Positions 1 to 9,280 are shown, numbered from the stretch's first letter. The stretch: DNA of 64,000 bases from Paraburkholderia sp. BCC1884 (GCF_900996225.1 NZ_CAAJGL010000022.1:1-64000), one strand, 5' to 3'. The notes: generated from the sequence alone by a model not told the origin. Program-made: numbers and translations.

Positions 1-321
1 TCGAAAGTCGTGGTGGCCGACGGTAAGGCGACGGTGTCGCGCGAAGTGGATGGCGGCGCTGAAACGCTGTCGCTGACGCTGCCCGCTGTGGTGACGACCG
101 ATCTGCGCCTGAACGAGCCGCGCTACGTGACGCTGCCGAACATCATGAAGGCGAAGAAAAAGCCGATGGAAACGATCAAGCCGGAAGACCTCGGCGTTGA
201 CGTGTCGCCGCGCCTGAAGACGCTGAAAGTCGTCGAGCCGCCCAGGCGCGCCGCCGGTGTGAAGGTGCCGGATGTGAAGACGCTGGTCGGGAAGCTGAAG
301 ACCGAAGCCAAGGTGCTTTAA
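1..321 (+). CDS. etfB: Electron transfer flavoprotein beta subunit (3' part)
   Basis: Only the last 106 residues lie in the window; the reading frame is open to base 1. The visible part has the EtfB C-terminal pattern ([28 protein letters not shown], then the EDLGV stretch). EtfB binds AMP and pairs with EtfA to carry electrons from acyl-CoA dehydrogenases to ETF:quinone oxidoreductase. Its stop is followed 22 nt later by etfA in the same direction, the usual two-gene operon. An acyl-CoA dehydrogenase that could feed it lies at 7245-8408, but nothing in the sequence ties the two together specifically. Confidence 0.93.
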   Translation, partial: SKVVVADGKATVSREVDGGAETLSLTLPAVVTTDLRLNEPRYVTLPNIMKAKKKPMETIKPEDLGVDVSPRLKTLKVVEPPRRAAGVKVPDVKTLVGKLKTEAKVL

Positions 322-343
322 GTAACACGCGGAGACAGAGCAA

Positions 344-1279
344 ATGACGAATCTGGTAATTGCAGAACACGACAATCAGTCGATCAAGGCCGCGACGCTG
401 AACACGATTGCAGCGGCGCAGAAGATCGGTGGTGATATTCACGTGCTGGTCGCGGGTCACAACGCACAGGCTGCGGCGGATGCGGCAGCGAAGATCGCGG
501 GCGTCAGCAAAGTGCTGCTCGCCGACGCACCGCAACTCGAAGCCGGCCTCGCGGAAAACGTCGAAGCGACGGTGCTGAACATCGCGAAGAACTACACGCA
601 CATCTTCGCGCCGGCGACCGCCTACGGCAAGAACATCGCCCCGCGTATCGCCGCAAAACTCGACGTCGCGCAGATCAGCGACATCACCGCCGTGGATTCC
701 GCCGACACGTTCGAGCGTCCGATCTATGCCGGTAACGCGATCGCAACGGTTCAGTCGCAGGACCCGATCAAGGTCATCACGGTTCGCTCGACCGGATTCG
801 ACCCGGTTGCAGCCGAGGGTGGCAGCGCAGCGGTCGGGAAGATCGAAGCCGCCGCCGATGCAGGCATCGCGCAGTTCGTCAGCCGTGAAGTGACGAAGCT
901 GGATCGTCCGGAACTGACGTCGGCGAAGATCATCGTTTCGGGTGGCCGTGGTCTGGGCAATGGCGAGAACTACACCAAGGTGCTCGAACCGCTGGCCGAC
1001 AAGCTGAACGCAGCGCTCGGCGCCTCGCGAGCCGCCGTCGATGCGGGCTTCGTCCCCAACGACTATCAGGTCGGCCAGACCGGCAAGATCGTCGCGCCGC
1101 AACTGTATGTGGCGGTCGGCATCTCGGGTGCGATCCAGCATCTGGCCGGGATGAAGGACTCGAAAGTCATCGTCGCGATCAACAAGGACCCGGAAGCGCC
1201 GATTTTCAGCGTCGCCGATTATGGTCTGGTGGGCGATCTGTTCGACGCTGTGCCGGAACTGGTTAGCACAGTGGCTTGA
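344..1279 (+). CDS. etfA: Electron transfer flavoprotein alpha subunit
   Basis: 311 residues, full length for EtfA/FixB. The N-terminal half is the EtfA alpha/beta domain ([21 protein letters not shown]). The C-terminal half holds the FAD-binding domain, with the SGGRGLG loop near residue 200 and the [17 protein letters not shown] and [10 protein letters not shown] segments near the end. The ATG follows a GGAG box in the short gap after etfB. With EtfB it forms the soluble FAD heterodimer that accepts electrons from several dehydrogenases. A GC-rich hairpin lies just after the stop. Confidence 0.97.
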   Translation: MTNLVIAEHDNQSIKAATLNTIAAAQKIGGDIHVLVAGHNAQAAADAAAKIAGVSKVLLADAPQLEAGLAENVEATVLNIAKNYTHIFAPATAYGKNIAPRIAAKLDVAQISDITAVDSADTFERPIYAGNAIATVQSQDPIKVITVRSTGFDPVAAEGGSAAVGKIEAAADAGIAQFVSREVTKLDRPELTSAKIIVSGGRGLGNGENYTKVLEPLADKLNAALGASRAAVDAGFVPNDYQVGQTGKIVAPQLYVAVGISGAIQHLAGMKDSKVIVAINKDPEAPIFSVADYGLVGDLFDAVPELVSTVA

Positions 1280-1291
1280 GTCACGCATTGG

Positions 1292-1313
1292 GGCGCGGCC
1301 ATCTTGCCGCGCC
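1292..1313 (+). terminator. GC-rich hairpin after etfA
   Basis: GGCGCGGC and GCCGCGCC form a perfect 8-bp stem with a 6-nt loop, 13 nt after the etfA stop. No T-tract follows, so it is a weak or Rho-assisted terminator candidate, or only an mRNA 3' end stabiliser. Confidence 0.4.
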
Positions 1314-1694
1314 TGACGGATCATCGCCGAGCGCCACGCTCGCTACAAAAATCAAACATGGCAACCTGCGCTTACCTGTAACGATTGAACGGCTTACCGC
1401 GCGGAAGCACTGGCAATGGTCCCGCCACGACATCTCGTCATCACGCGCGCACGCACTTTGAGCGCCATCGTTCAGCGCGCCCCGCTTCCTGTGCACGGCT
1501 AGCCGCCAATTGCGCTCAACGCCGCTTCAAAATCGCTCCCAAACGATCGCCACGCCGACAATGGCACGACCCTTGCTTTAGAAAACGGCTCGACAGACCA
1601 AAGCGGTGCCGCCGTCCGGCGCGCCGACCCTGTCAAAGATGGCAGAGCCAACATCCCACCGCCATCTCAACCGATTTTTTCAGGCATAAGCATC
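1314..1694. other. Gene-free stretch between etfA and a receiver gene
   Basis: About 380 bases with no reading frame that looks coding on either strand; the open frames here are GC-driven and have no recognisable protein character. It must hold the promoter of the receiver gene at 1695, but I cannot point to a convincing pair of promoter hexamers. Confidence 0.4.
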
Positions 1695-2063
1695 ATGAGT
1701 CGCGTTTTACTGGTCGACGACCAACCCGAGGCATTGTCCGCGCTGCGCGCTGTGTTAGTCGGCCGTGGTTACACCGTTGCCACCGCAGCGGACGGCGCCG
1801 AAGCCTTCGAACGTCTGCAGCGCACGCGCGTCAGCGCAGTGGTGTGCGACTGGCGCATGCCCAATATGGACGGGGCCGAGTTGATCGAATCGATGCAGGC
1901 AACCAGCGCACTCGCGTCGGTCCCGGTCATTCTGACGAGCGGCAGCGGCGAAGCGCCCGCGCTGCCCGTCAAGGGCTTCCTCAGAAAGCCGTTCGCCCTC
2001 GACAAGCTGCTCTCGCTGCTGGCCGAATGCGAAAACGGCGCGGCGGCGCCGGCCGTTTGCTGA
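1695..2063 (+). CDS. Stand-alone response regulator receiver protein
   Basis: 122 residues made of one CheY-like receiver domain and nothing else. The acidic pair is D8-D9, the phosphoacceptor is D52 in VVCDWRMP, the Thr/Ser switch is in VILTSGSG, and the conserved Lys is in FLRKPF. With no output domain it probably acts by binding a partner protein, as CheY or Spo0F do. No histidine kinase is adjacent; the nearest in the window is the hybrid kinase at 27952. The C-terminal tail (ENGAAAPAVC) is low complexity. The partner is unknown. Confidence 0.88.
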   Translation: MSRVLLVDDQPEALSALRAVLVGRGYTVATAADGAEAFERLQRTRVSAVVCDWRMPNMDGAELIESMQATSALASVPVILTSGSGEAPALPVKGFLRKPFALDKLLSLLAECENGAAAPAVC

Positions 2064-2190
2064 ACGCGAACACCAACGCTCAAACAGGCAAGCTGAGCGC
2101 AACGAGCCGACCACTCGCTGCGCTCACGCACGCCCAAAAATGGGGCACGCGCTGCACGAGCTTGCGCGCTTCCGAAGCATCCGCCGTCGA

Positions 2191-3570
2191 TTAAACCGAT
2201 CGTCCGACCAACTCCTGCTGCGGCTCCAACTCCGCATCGGGTGAGATGTCTTCCAGCGTCTGTTGACTCGTCTCGATCCGAAGCGCGAGGATCGCGATGC
2301 TAAGCAACAGCAGCACCCCGCCGACCATGGTCAATACGCCCGTCACGCCGAATCGCGTGTACAGCAGCAACGCGACATACGGCGTCGACATGGACGCGGC
2401 GCGTCCACACGTTCCCGCGATCCCCGTGCCGCGCAACCGGTGCGCAGTCGGAAACAACTCCGGGATATAGCCGAACAGGCCGAGCGTGCACACCGTATAA
2501 ATCGCCGTGACGAGCGCGAAGCCCACCAGAGAAATCGCCGCCGGCGCGCGCATCTGCACGTACACGAAACCGAGCACGATCGTCACCAGCGAGAACAGCA
2601 CGATGCCATTGCGGCGTCCAAGCCGGTCCGTCACCAGGTAGCCCACCACGGCGCCGGCCGGCGCGCCGAACGACATCAGCAACACGAAGCCAAGCGACTG
2701 CACGATCGTCAAACCTTCCTTGACGAAGAAAGTCGGCAACCACGCAACGAACCCGTACAGCGACATATTGATCGCCATGCAGGTCAGCGCCGCCACCAGC
2801 GTGCGGCCGATCATGCCGCGCGCGAACAACGCCGACAGCGGTGCAGCCGGTACTTCGTGACTCATCACGCGCGCCACCGGCGGCAACTTGCCGACGCGAG
2901 CCTCGACTTGCCGCTCGATCGCCGACACGGTCGCCTCGGCCTCTTCGAGCCGTCCCACCGTCTCCAGCCAGCGCGGCGATTCCGGCATGCGATGCCGCAG
3001 GAACCACACGATCAGCGCGCCGATACCGGCAATCGCGAACATGTAGCGCCAGCCGAGATGCGGGATCACCCAGTAGCCAATCGCGGTCGCGCCGAGCAAA
3101 CCGGAATTGATGATCAACGCGAGCAACGCCGTCCAGCGTCCCCGTGTGGCGGGCGGCACGAATTCGCACAACGTGCCGGCCGCGACCACCAGTTCCGCGC
3201 CGAGCCCCACGCCCATGATGAAGCGCAGCAGAATCAGCCAGTAGATGTTGGGCGCAAAACACGCGGCGATCGACGCGACGCCGAAGATCGCGAGATTGGC
3301 CTGATACGAATAGCGACGGCCGAAGCGGTCGCCGAGATAACCGGACAGGCCCGCGCCGATCATCATGCCCATGAAGGTCGCGGAGATGAAGAACGAGCCG
3401 AGCCGCAGATCGGTGAAGCCGCTCTTGATCATCGCCGCCAGCGCGCCATTGGCGAGATAGATGTCGAATGCGTCGAGGAAAGCACCCGCGCCGATCAGGC
3501 CCAGGATGTTCCAGTGAAAACGGCTGATAGGCAGGCGGTCGAGCCGTGCGCCGGAATTGACGGTTGCCAA
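2191..3570 (-). CDS. MFS transporter, metabolite:H+ symporter type
   Basis: 459 residues, 12 predicted membrane segments. The MFS signatures GDRFGRR (after TM2) and TDRLGRR (after TM8) are present, and the N-terminus (LDAFDIYLANGALAAMI) is typical of sugar/metabolite symporters. The frame opens far upstream, but I place the start at a TTG because AGGAGA sits 6 nt before it and the family begins there (ATVNSGARLDRLPISRFHW). It follows the CitE-like lyase gene after about 200 nt on the same strand. From that context it may import the dicarboxylate handled by the cluster; the substrate is inferred, not seen. Confidence 0.85.
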   Translation of the reverse strand: MATVNSGARLDRLPISRFHWNILGLIGAGAFLDAFDIYLANGALAAMIKSGFTDLRLGSFFISATFMGMMIGAGLSGYLGDRFGRRYSYQANLAIFGVASIAACFAPNIYWLILLRFIMGVGLGAELVVAAGTLCEFVPPATRGRWTALLALIINSGLLGATAIGYWVIPHLGWRYMFAIAGIGALIVWFLRHRMPESPRWLETVGRLEEAEATVSAIERQVEARVGKLPPVARVMSHEVPAAPLSALFARGMIGRTLVAALTCMAINMSLYGFVAWLPTFFVKEGLTIVQSLGFVLLMSFGAPAGAVVGYLVTDRLGRRNGIVLFSLVTIVLGFVYVQMRAPAAISLVGFALVTAIYTVCTLGLFGYIPELFPTAHRLRGTGIAGTCGRAASMSTPYVALLLYTRFGVTGVLTMVGGVLLLLSIAILALRIETSQQTLEDISPDAELEPQQELVGRSV

Positions 3571-3767
3571 ATTGTGTCTCCTGAAAGTCCGCGCGCGGCG
3601 TGACCGCGAACGCAAAACAGTTCTGCATGGCCGTTTTTCGAGGGCAACGGCTCTGCTGCATGGTTGGGATGACACGGCCCAAGCTCGCCGTGTCGTGTGA
3701 TGCCTAGAGTGCGACAGCGGGCGTGGCGAGGGAATTGGCATTATTGGAAGCCACTGTTTCGCTACGC

Positions 3768-4580
3768 TTAACGAGGCGTCAGAATTCTCCGAGCCTTCAG
3801 AATCACCGGCATGTCGACCATCTTGCCGTCCACGGCGACAGCCGCGCCCCGGCTCGCCTCCACCGCCGTCAGCACGCGTTGCGCCCATGTCCGATCCGCG
3901 TCGCTCCACGCATACGCGCGATGCACGGCCTCGATCTGCTTCGGGTGAATGCACAGCTTGCCGCCAAAGCCGAAGCGCCGCCCACGGCGCGCGTCGGCCT
4001 CGATCGCTTCGGTATCCGTGATGCTGGTCGACACGCCGTCCACCGGCGCGCCAAGGCCCGCCAGCCTCGACGCCAGCACGATCTGCGAGCGGAACAGATC
4101 CAGCTCCTCAGCATCGCCGTCGATGCCGAGATCAATCTGGAAATCCAGTGTGCCGAATACGATCCGCTGCACACGAGGCGCTGCGCACAACACCGCGAGG
4201 TTCGCGAACCCACGCGCCGTTTCGACGATCGGCAACACGTTCAACGACGGATGCGCCTGCGCGAGCACGGCTTCGATCTGCTCGCGCGTCTCGGCTTTCG
4301 GCAGCACGATGCCGGCGACGCCCGCCATGCCGACCAGCGCCGCGACGTCGTCGCCGAACCATGTCGTATCCGGACTGTTGATACGCACCCATGCAGGGCG
4401 AACTGCATGGGTGGATACAGCGCTCAGCACCGCCTCGCGCGCGAGGGGCTTTTCGTCGGGCTGGACGGCGTCTTCGAGATCGAGGATCACCGCGTCCGCG
4501 CCTGCTGCATGTGCCTTTTCGAACCGTTCGGACCGGTTGCCCGGCACGAACAGATACGAACGTGGCAGCGTGGCGCTCAT
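3768..4580 (-). CDS. CitE/HpcH family lyase, candidate citramalyl-CoA lyase (Ccl-like)
   Basis: 270 residues from the ATG that overlaps the upstream stop as ATGA. Family motifs: YLFVPGNRSERFEKA, ILDLEDAV (metal/substrate site), VLPKAET, IVETARG, GTLDFQIDLG and CIHPKQI. CitE-like lyases cleave 3-hydroxyacyl-CoA esters by a retro-Claisen reaction using Mg2+. Together with the MaoC-like hydratase, CoA-transferase and MmgE/PrpD genes upstream, the best-supported role is cleavage of citramalyl-CoA to acetyl-CoA and pyruvate. The alternative is a malyl- or methylmalyl-CoA lyase. The family is certain; the substrate comes from context. Confidence 0.85.
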   Translation of the reverse strand: MSATLPRSYLFVPGNRSERFEKAHAAGADAVILDLEDAVQPDEKPLAREAVLSAVSTHAVRPAWVRINSPDTTWFGDDVAALVGMAGVAGIVLPKAETREQIEAVLAQAHPSLNVLPIVETARGFANLAVLCAAPRVQRIVFGTLDFQIDLGIDGDAEELDLFRSQIVLASRLAGLGAPVDGVSTSITDTEAIEADARRGRRFGFGGKLCIHPKQIEAVHRAYAWSDADRTWAQRVLTAVEASRGAAVAVDGKMVDMPVILKARRILTPR

Positions 4581-5977
4581 GCCGCCACCGCCGCGTCGGA
4601 TGGCACGCTCGACTGCGCGCCGAACACGGTTCCGATCTGCGTCTGGCTCGCGACCTGCCATGCGTTGCCGAGCAGACGCGCCGCTTCGCCTTCGGTCGCG
4701 GCACCCGAGAACGCCGCGAGGCGATGCAGCTTGGTGGCGATTTCATCACGCGAGAGTGTGTTGCCCGGATCGCCCTTCGGCTCGTCCACGCGACCCTGGA
4801 AGGTACGGCCATCGGTGGTCGTCACCGTCACCTTACCGATCCAGCGCGCCGGGTAGGCCGCGTCCACGTCCGCGTCGAAGGCCATCGTGACCTTGTCGCG
4901 GAAGGCCGCGATCGCGTCCGCATCGAAACCCTGCTCGAACTCCATCACGCCCGCATAGCCGTGATGCGCGACGAGTCCGAGCACGGTCCCCATGTTGAAC
5001 TTCGCCTGATGCACGGTGCGCGGCGTCACCACTGCACCGAGCACATCGATCGCGCCTTGATGCACATGCGCGACGACCTGCGCGATATCGCGCGGTGCGA
5101 GACGGTGCTCCTGCACCACCGCGAGCAAGGCATCGGCGGCGGGATGCGTATGACGGCATGCCGCGTGATATTTGAAGGACGTCTCCGCCGTCGCCCAGCG
5201 GCTGCCGAGACGATCGACGAGGCGCGCCGGATCGGCGTCGCTCGACATGCCCGCCGCCATCCCTTGCGCACCTTCGAGAATGTGCGTCGCGCCCTTGAAA
5301 CCGTCCGCGGCGAGCTGCGCGGACATCAGCCCGTTGGCGGCGGCCATGGCCGTGTGCAGTTGCTTGGAGTCGGCGGCGTCGCGCAGAAATTCCCACAGCC
5401 CGCTAGCTTGCGTGCCCGCCGAGCCGAACGCATCGAGCATCTGCGTCGGCGACAAACCGAGCAGGCGCCCCGCGGTCGCTGCCGCCGCGACCGTGCCGAC
5501 CGTGCCCGTGGTGTGAAACACCTTGTAGTGGGAGCGCCCCAAAAATTCGCCGATGCGGATACCCACTTCGTAGCCCGCAACGGCCGCCGCGATAAAGTCG
5601 CGCCCCGACGCACGACGCGCCTGCGCCAACGCGAGCGCCACCGGAAACACCACCGTCGCCGGATGAAACACCGAGCCGTTGTGCACGTCGTCCTGCTCGG
5701 CAAAGTGCGAGGCGGCGCCATTGATCATCGCCGCGAAATACGGCGTGGTGCGACTGCGGTCGATCAACACCTCGCAGAGCCCCGCATGCGGCACGCCGCT
5801 CGCCTGACGCGCGAATCGCGCAATCGTTTCGACGGGCCGCGCGCCTTTGCCCGCTAACGCGGAACCGAGCCAATCGACGTAAAGGTTGACGGTGCGCTCC
5901 ACCACCGGTTGCGGAATGCTGTCGAACTCGAGTTCGGCGGCGAAGGTGGCAAGCGTCAGACTGGGATGATCGTTCAT
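4577..5977 (-). CDS. MmgE/PrpD family protein
   Basis: 466 residues from the ATG at 5977 (MNDHPSLTLATFAAEL); an in-frame extension upstream lacks family character. The family includes 2-methylcitrate dehydratase and cis-aconitate decarboxylase, the enzyme that makes itaconate. Recognisable features are the all-helical N-terminal domain with DWLGSALAG and GASHFAEQDDVHNGS, and the C-terminal lid domain starting near VYPxxW-like AAYPARWIGKVTV. It sits between the CoA-transferase and lyase genes and overlaps the lyase by 4 nt. An MmgE/PrpD gene also lies in the Pseudomonas aeruginosa itaconate locus, where as far as I know its role is unclear. Specific reaction not assigned. Confidence 0.85.
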   Translation of the reverse strand: MNDHPSLTLATFAAELEFDSIPQPVVERTVNLYVDWLGSALAGKGARPVETIARFARQASGVPHAGLCEVLIDRSRTTPYFAAMINGAASHFAEQDDVHNGSVFHPATVVFPVALALAQARRASGRDFIAAAVAGYEVGIRIGEFLGRSHYKVFHTTGTVGTVAAAATAGRLLGLSPTQMLDAFGSAGTQASGLWEFLRDAADSKQLHTAMAAANGLMSAQLAADGFKGATHILEGAQGMAAGMSSDADPARLVDRLGSRWATAETSFKYHAACRHTHPAADALLAVVQEHRLAPRDIAQVVAHVHQGAIDVLGAVVTPRTVHQAKFNMGTVLGLVAHHGYAGVMEFEQGFDADAIAAFRDKVTMAFDADVDAAYPARWIGKVTVTTTDGRTFQGRVDEPKGDPGNTLSRDEIATKLHRLAAFSGAATEGEAARLLGNAWQVASQTQIGTVFGAQSSVPSDAAVAA

Positions 5978-6046
5978 GGGAGTCTCGCGTCGGAGTCGTT
6001 CAGGTCGCCGGCATGGCATCGCTCACACGCCGGAAGGAGGCACGCT

Positions 6047-7225
6047 TCAGATCGTGCCGGCGGCACGCAGCGCGTCGATGCGCGCGCTGTCGTAGCCGAG
6101 TTCTCGCAAAATGCTGTCGGTATGCTCGCCAAGTGCCGGCACGGGGTCCATGCGCGCAGCGAAGTCGGTCGGCAAACCTGGCGGCAATAGCGCGGGCACC
6201 GGGCCCGCCGACGTGCCGACTTCCTGCCAGCGCTCGCGCGCCTTGAGTTGCGGATGCGCCCATACGTCGTCGAGCGTGTTCATTTGCGCGTTGGCGATGC
6301 CGGCACCGTCGAGCCGCTCGATGACTTGCGCCGCGCTCAGCGTCGCGAAGGCCGCGACGATCACTTCGCGCAGCGACTCGCGCGCCGATGTGCGTTTCGA
6401 GTTCGACGCGAAACGTTCATCGGTGGCGAGCGCCGGTTGTTCCAGCACGCGTTCGCAGAAGAGCTTCCATTCGCGCTCGTTTTGCAGACCGAGCATCACC
6501 GTCTTGCCATCGCCGGCGGGGAACGGACCATACGGATAAATCGTGGCGTGTGCCGCGCCGGACAGCGCGGGCTGCGGTTGACCGTCGATTGCGTAGTACA
6601 GCGGATAGCCCATCCACTCCACCATGCTCTCCAGCATCGACACGTCGATGCGACAGCCGCGCCCGGTGCGCCCGCGCAACAGCAGCGCGCTGAGAATGTT
6701 CGAGTAGGCGTACATGCCTGCCGCGATATCCGCGATCGAGCAACCCGCTTTGGCGGGCGCGCCGGGCGAGCCGGTAATCGACAGAAAGCCCGACTCGCTC
6801 TGGATCAGCAGGTCGTACGCTTTCTTGTCGCGATACGGACCGTCTGCGCCATAGCCGGAAATATCGCAGACGATCAGCTTCGGGTACTGCTCGCTCAGCC
6901 TGTCGTAACCCAACCCGAGCCGCTCCGCCGCACCGGGCGCGAGGTTTTGCACCAGCACGTCGGCGTCGGCCACCAGCGCGTGGAGAATCTCCGCAGCCGC
7001 AGGTTGCTTCAGATCGAGCGCCAGACTCTCCTTCGAGCGATTGGTCCAGACGAAATGCGACGACAATCCGTGGACACGCTCGTCGTAGCCGCGCGCAAAA
7101 TCGCCGACGCCCGGCCGCTCGATCTTGATCACCCGCGCACCGAGATCGGCAAGCTGGCGCGTGCAGAACGGCGCGGCAATCGCGTGTTCGAGTGTGACGA
7201 CCTTGATACCGTCGAGTGGTCTCAT
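6047..7225 (-). CDS. CaiB/BaiF class III CoA-transferase, candidate itaconate CoA-transferase (Ict-like)
   Basis: 392 residues, normal length for the family. The N-terminal MRPLDGIKVVTLEHAIAAP and GARVIKIERPGVGDFAR are diagnostic, and the catalytic Asp is expected in KKAYDLLIQSESG. Class III enzymes move CoA between carboxylic acids through an aspartyl-CoA anhydride. In this operon it probably activates the dicarboxylate (itaconate, or mesaconate) with succinyl-CoA as donor. The gap from the dehydrogenase gene upstream is only 19 nt, so the genes are co-transcribed. Substrate inferred from neighbours. Confidence 0.88.
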   Translation of the reverse strand: MRPLDGIKVVTLEHAIAAPFCTRQLADLGARVIKIERPGVGDFARGYDERVHGLSSHFVWTNRSKESLALDLKQPAAAEILHALVADADVLVQNLAPGAAERLGLGYDRLSEQYPKLIVCDISGYGADGPYRDKKAYDLLIQSESGFLSITGSPGAPAKAGCSIADIAAGMYAYSNILSALLLRGRTGRGCRIDVSMLESMVEWMGYPLYYAIDGQPQPALSGAAHATIYPYGPFPAGDGKTVMLGLQNEREWKLFCERVLEQPALATDERFASNSKRTSARESLREVIVAAFATLSAAQVIERLDGAGIANAQMNTLDDVWAHPQLKARERWQEVGTSAGPVPALLPPGLPTDFAARMDPVPALGEHTDSILRELGYDSARIDALRAAGTI

Positions 7226-7244
7226 ATGTATTTCAGTCCACCAG

Positions 7245-8408
7245 TCAGAACGAACGCGGCAGCCCGAGAATATGCTCGGCCACGTACGAGAGAATCAGAT
7301 TGGTCGAAATCGGCGCGACCTGGTAAAGACGCGTCTCGCGGAATTTGCGCTCGACGTCGTACTCGCACGCAAAGCCGAAACCGCCGTGAAATTGCAGACA
7401 CGCGTTGGCCGCTTCCCAGGAAGCATCGGCGGCGAGCAGTTTCGCCATGTTCGCCTGCGCGCCGCACGGTTGATGTGCGTCGAACCGGCGCGCCGCTTCG
7501 AAACGCATCAGGCTCGCGGCTTCGACATTGATGAACGAACGCGCGATCGGAAACTGCACGCCCTGGTTCTGGCCGATGGGACGACCGAACACCACGCGTT
7601 GCTTCGCGTACTCGGTGACCTTGTCGACGAACCAGTAACCGTCGCCGATACATTCGGCGGCGATCAGCGTGCGCTCCGCATTCAGTCCGTCGAGAATGTA
7701 TCTGAAGCCCTGCCCTTCTTCACCGATCAGATTCTCGGCGGGGATTTCGAGGTTGTCGAAGAACAGTTCGTTGGTCTCGTGATTGACCATGTTCAGAATC
7801 GGCTGCACGGTCATGCCGTGGCCGATCGCTTCACGCAGATCGACGATGAAAATCGACATGCCCTCGGATTTCTTTTTCACGTCCGACAGCGGCGTGGTGC
7901 GCGCGAGCAGGATCATCAGATCGGAGTGCTGTACGCGCGAGATCCATACTTTCTGGCCGTTGATCACATAGCGGTCGCCACGCCGCTCGGCGGTGGTCTT
8001 GATCCTGGTGGTGTCGGTGCCGGTGGACGGCTCGGTCACGCCCATCGATTGCAGGCGCAAATCGCCGCTCGCGATCTTCGGCAGATACCTGCGCTTCTGC
8101 TCTTCGGAGCCGTGGCGCAGCAAGGTGCCCATGTTGTACATCTGGCCATGGCAGGCGCCCGAGTTGCCGCCCGCGCGATTGATCTCTTCCATGATGACCG
8201 AGGCTTCCGTGAGCCCGAGTCCCGAGCCGCCGAACTCCTGCGGAATCAGTGCCGCCAGCCAGCCGGCTTTGGTGAGTGCGTCGACGAACTCTTCCGGATA
8301 GCCGCGCGCTTCATCGATCTTGCGGAAGTACTCGCCGGAAAACTGCTGACACAAATCGCGGACGGCTTCACGAATGTCCTGGAAAGAATCCTGTTGCGTG
8401 GTTTGCAT
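7245..8408 (-). CDS. Acyl-CoA dehydrogenase family protein
   Basis: 387 residues from the ATG at 8408 (MQTTQQDSFQDIREAVRD). The family signatures are clear: LIPQEFGGSGLGLTEA, QSMGVTEPSTGTDTTRIKT, YVINGQKVWISRVQHSDLMI, and the helical C-terminal domain with FHGGFGFACEYDVERKFRE. The C-terminal segment reads QVAPISTNL where most members have an EGT motif carrying the catalytic Glu, so the base must lie elsewhere or the enzyme is atypical. It would use FAD and pass electrons to ETF. It sits between the hydratase and CoA-transferase genes with short gaps. The equivalent gene in known itaconate loci has no settled role. Confidence 0.9.
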   Translation of the reverse strand: MQTTQQDSFQDIREAVRDLCQQFSGEYFRKIDEARGYPEEFVDALTKAGWLAALIPQEFGGSGLGLTEASVIMEEINRAGGNSGACHGQMYNMGTLLRHGSEEQKRRYLPKIASGDLRLQSMGVTEPSTGTDTTRIKTTAERRGDRYVINGQKVWISRVQHSDLMILLARTTPLSDVKKKSEGMSIFIVDLREAIGHGMTVQPILNMVNHETNELFFDNLEIPAENLIGEEGQGFRYILDGLNAERTLIAAECIGDGYWFVDKVTEYAKQRVVFGRPIGQNQGVQFPIARSFINVEAASLMRFEAARRFDAHQPCGAQANMAKLLAADASWEAANACLQFHGGFGFACEYDVERKFRETRLYQVAPISTNLILSYVAEHILGLPRSF

Positions 8409-8437
8409 AAACGAATCTCTTGAGATGCTGTCGGAGG

Positions 8438-9280
8438 TCAGGCGAGCGCAGCGGTAGCGCGCATCGTCAGATAGCCTTCGTGGTCTTTGGCCCAGAGCTC
8501 GAGGGTCTTGCCATCGGCCGACGGTTTGCCGCATACCGTGAAGGGCTGGCCGGCGAAAGTCGGACGCAGCGCCTTGAAGGCAAAATTTTCCAGCGTGGCG
8601 TCGGGCTGCTCGCGACGCACCAGATCGACCAGCAAGGTCGCGATCAGCGGCCCATGGACGATCAGACCGGGATAGCCTTCGACCTGCGTGACGTAGGGGT
8701 AATCGTAATGAATGCGATGCCCGTTGAAGGTCAGCGCCGAATAGCGGAACAGCATGACGGCGTCGGCATCGATCGTGCGACGCCATGTTTCGCCTTCGGG
8801 AGCCGGCTCGGCTCGCGGCGCTCGTGCGCCTTCCTCCGGCGCGTCGCGATAGACGATGTCGTGCTCCTCTTCGAGCTTCAGTTCGCCGCCGGCTTCGATC
8901 GTGTGTTGCACCGTGACGAACACGAGGCGCCCCGAGCGGCCGGTTTTGTCTTCGATGTTGGCGATCGTCGAGGTCCGTTTGGCGTGCTCGCCCACCTTCA
9001 GCGGCGCATGAAACGTGAGCCGTCCGCCGGCCCACATGCGACGCGGCAGCGGCACCGGCGGCAGGAAGCCGCCGCGTTTCGGATGACCGTCAGCGCCGAC
9101 CTCCGACATCGGCGCAACCGGCAGGAAGTACAGCCAGTGCCAGAGCGGCGGCACGGTGTCGCCGCTTTCCGCGCGGTCGAGTGTGGCAGCCATGGCCGTC
9201 AGCGGAAACGCGGTGATGTCGTCTTCGCTGACCGACTGCTTGTCGAGCCAGTCATCGAGCTTCTGTAGGGTCGCGGACAT
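8438..9280 (-). CDS. FAS1-like/MaoC-type hydratase, candidate itaconyl-CoA hydratase (Ich-like)
   Basis: 280 residues from the ATG at 9280, which has GGAGA at proper distance; a TTG two codons earlier is too close to that box. The N-terminal half is a FAS1-like dehydratase hot-dog (PPLWHWLYFLP, PKRGGFLPPVPLPRRMWAGG), the C-terminal half a second hot-dog ending in a MaoC-like segment (RYSALTFNGHRIHYDYPYVTQVEGYPGLIVHGPL). This arrangement is that of mesaconyl-C4-CoA and itaconyl-CoA hydratases. It is the first gene of the minus-strand cluster, so the promoter must lie in 9281-9522, shared with the divergent oxygenase gene. Hydratase family is firm; the exact substrate is inferred. Confidence 0.86.
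   Translation of the reverse strand: MSATLQKLDDWLDKQSVSEDDITAFPLTAMAATLDRAESGDTVPPLWHWLYFLPVAPMSEVGADGHPKRGGFLPPVPLPRRMWAGGRLTFHAPLKVGEHAKRTSTIANIEDKTGRSGRLVFVTVQHTIEAGGELKLEEEHDIVYRDAPEEGARAPRAEPAPEGETWRRTIDADAVMLFRYSALTFNGHRIHYDYPYVTQVEGYPGLIVHGPLIATLLVDLVRREQPDATLENFAFKALRPTFAGQPFTVCGKPSADGKTLELWAKDHEGYLTMRATAALA

Noticed and set aside
176..1324. 382-codon minus-strand frame opposite etfA
   Set aside because: Shadow frame of a GC-rich gene; composition is Arg/Asp/His-heavy and etfA on the other strand is certain.
2263..3603. 446-codon plus-strand frame opposite the MFS gene
   Set aside because: Arg/His/Gln-rich text with no domain pattern; the opposite strand encodes a clear 12-helix transporter.
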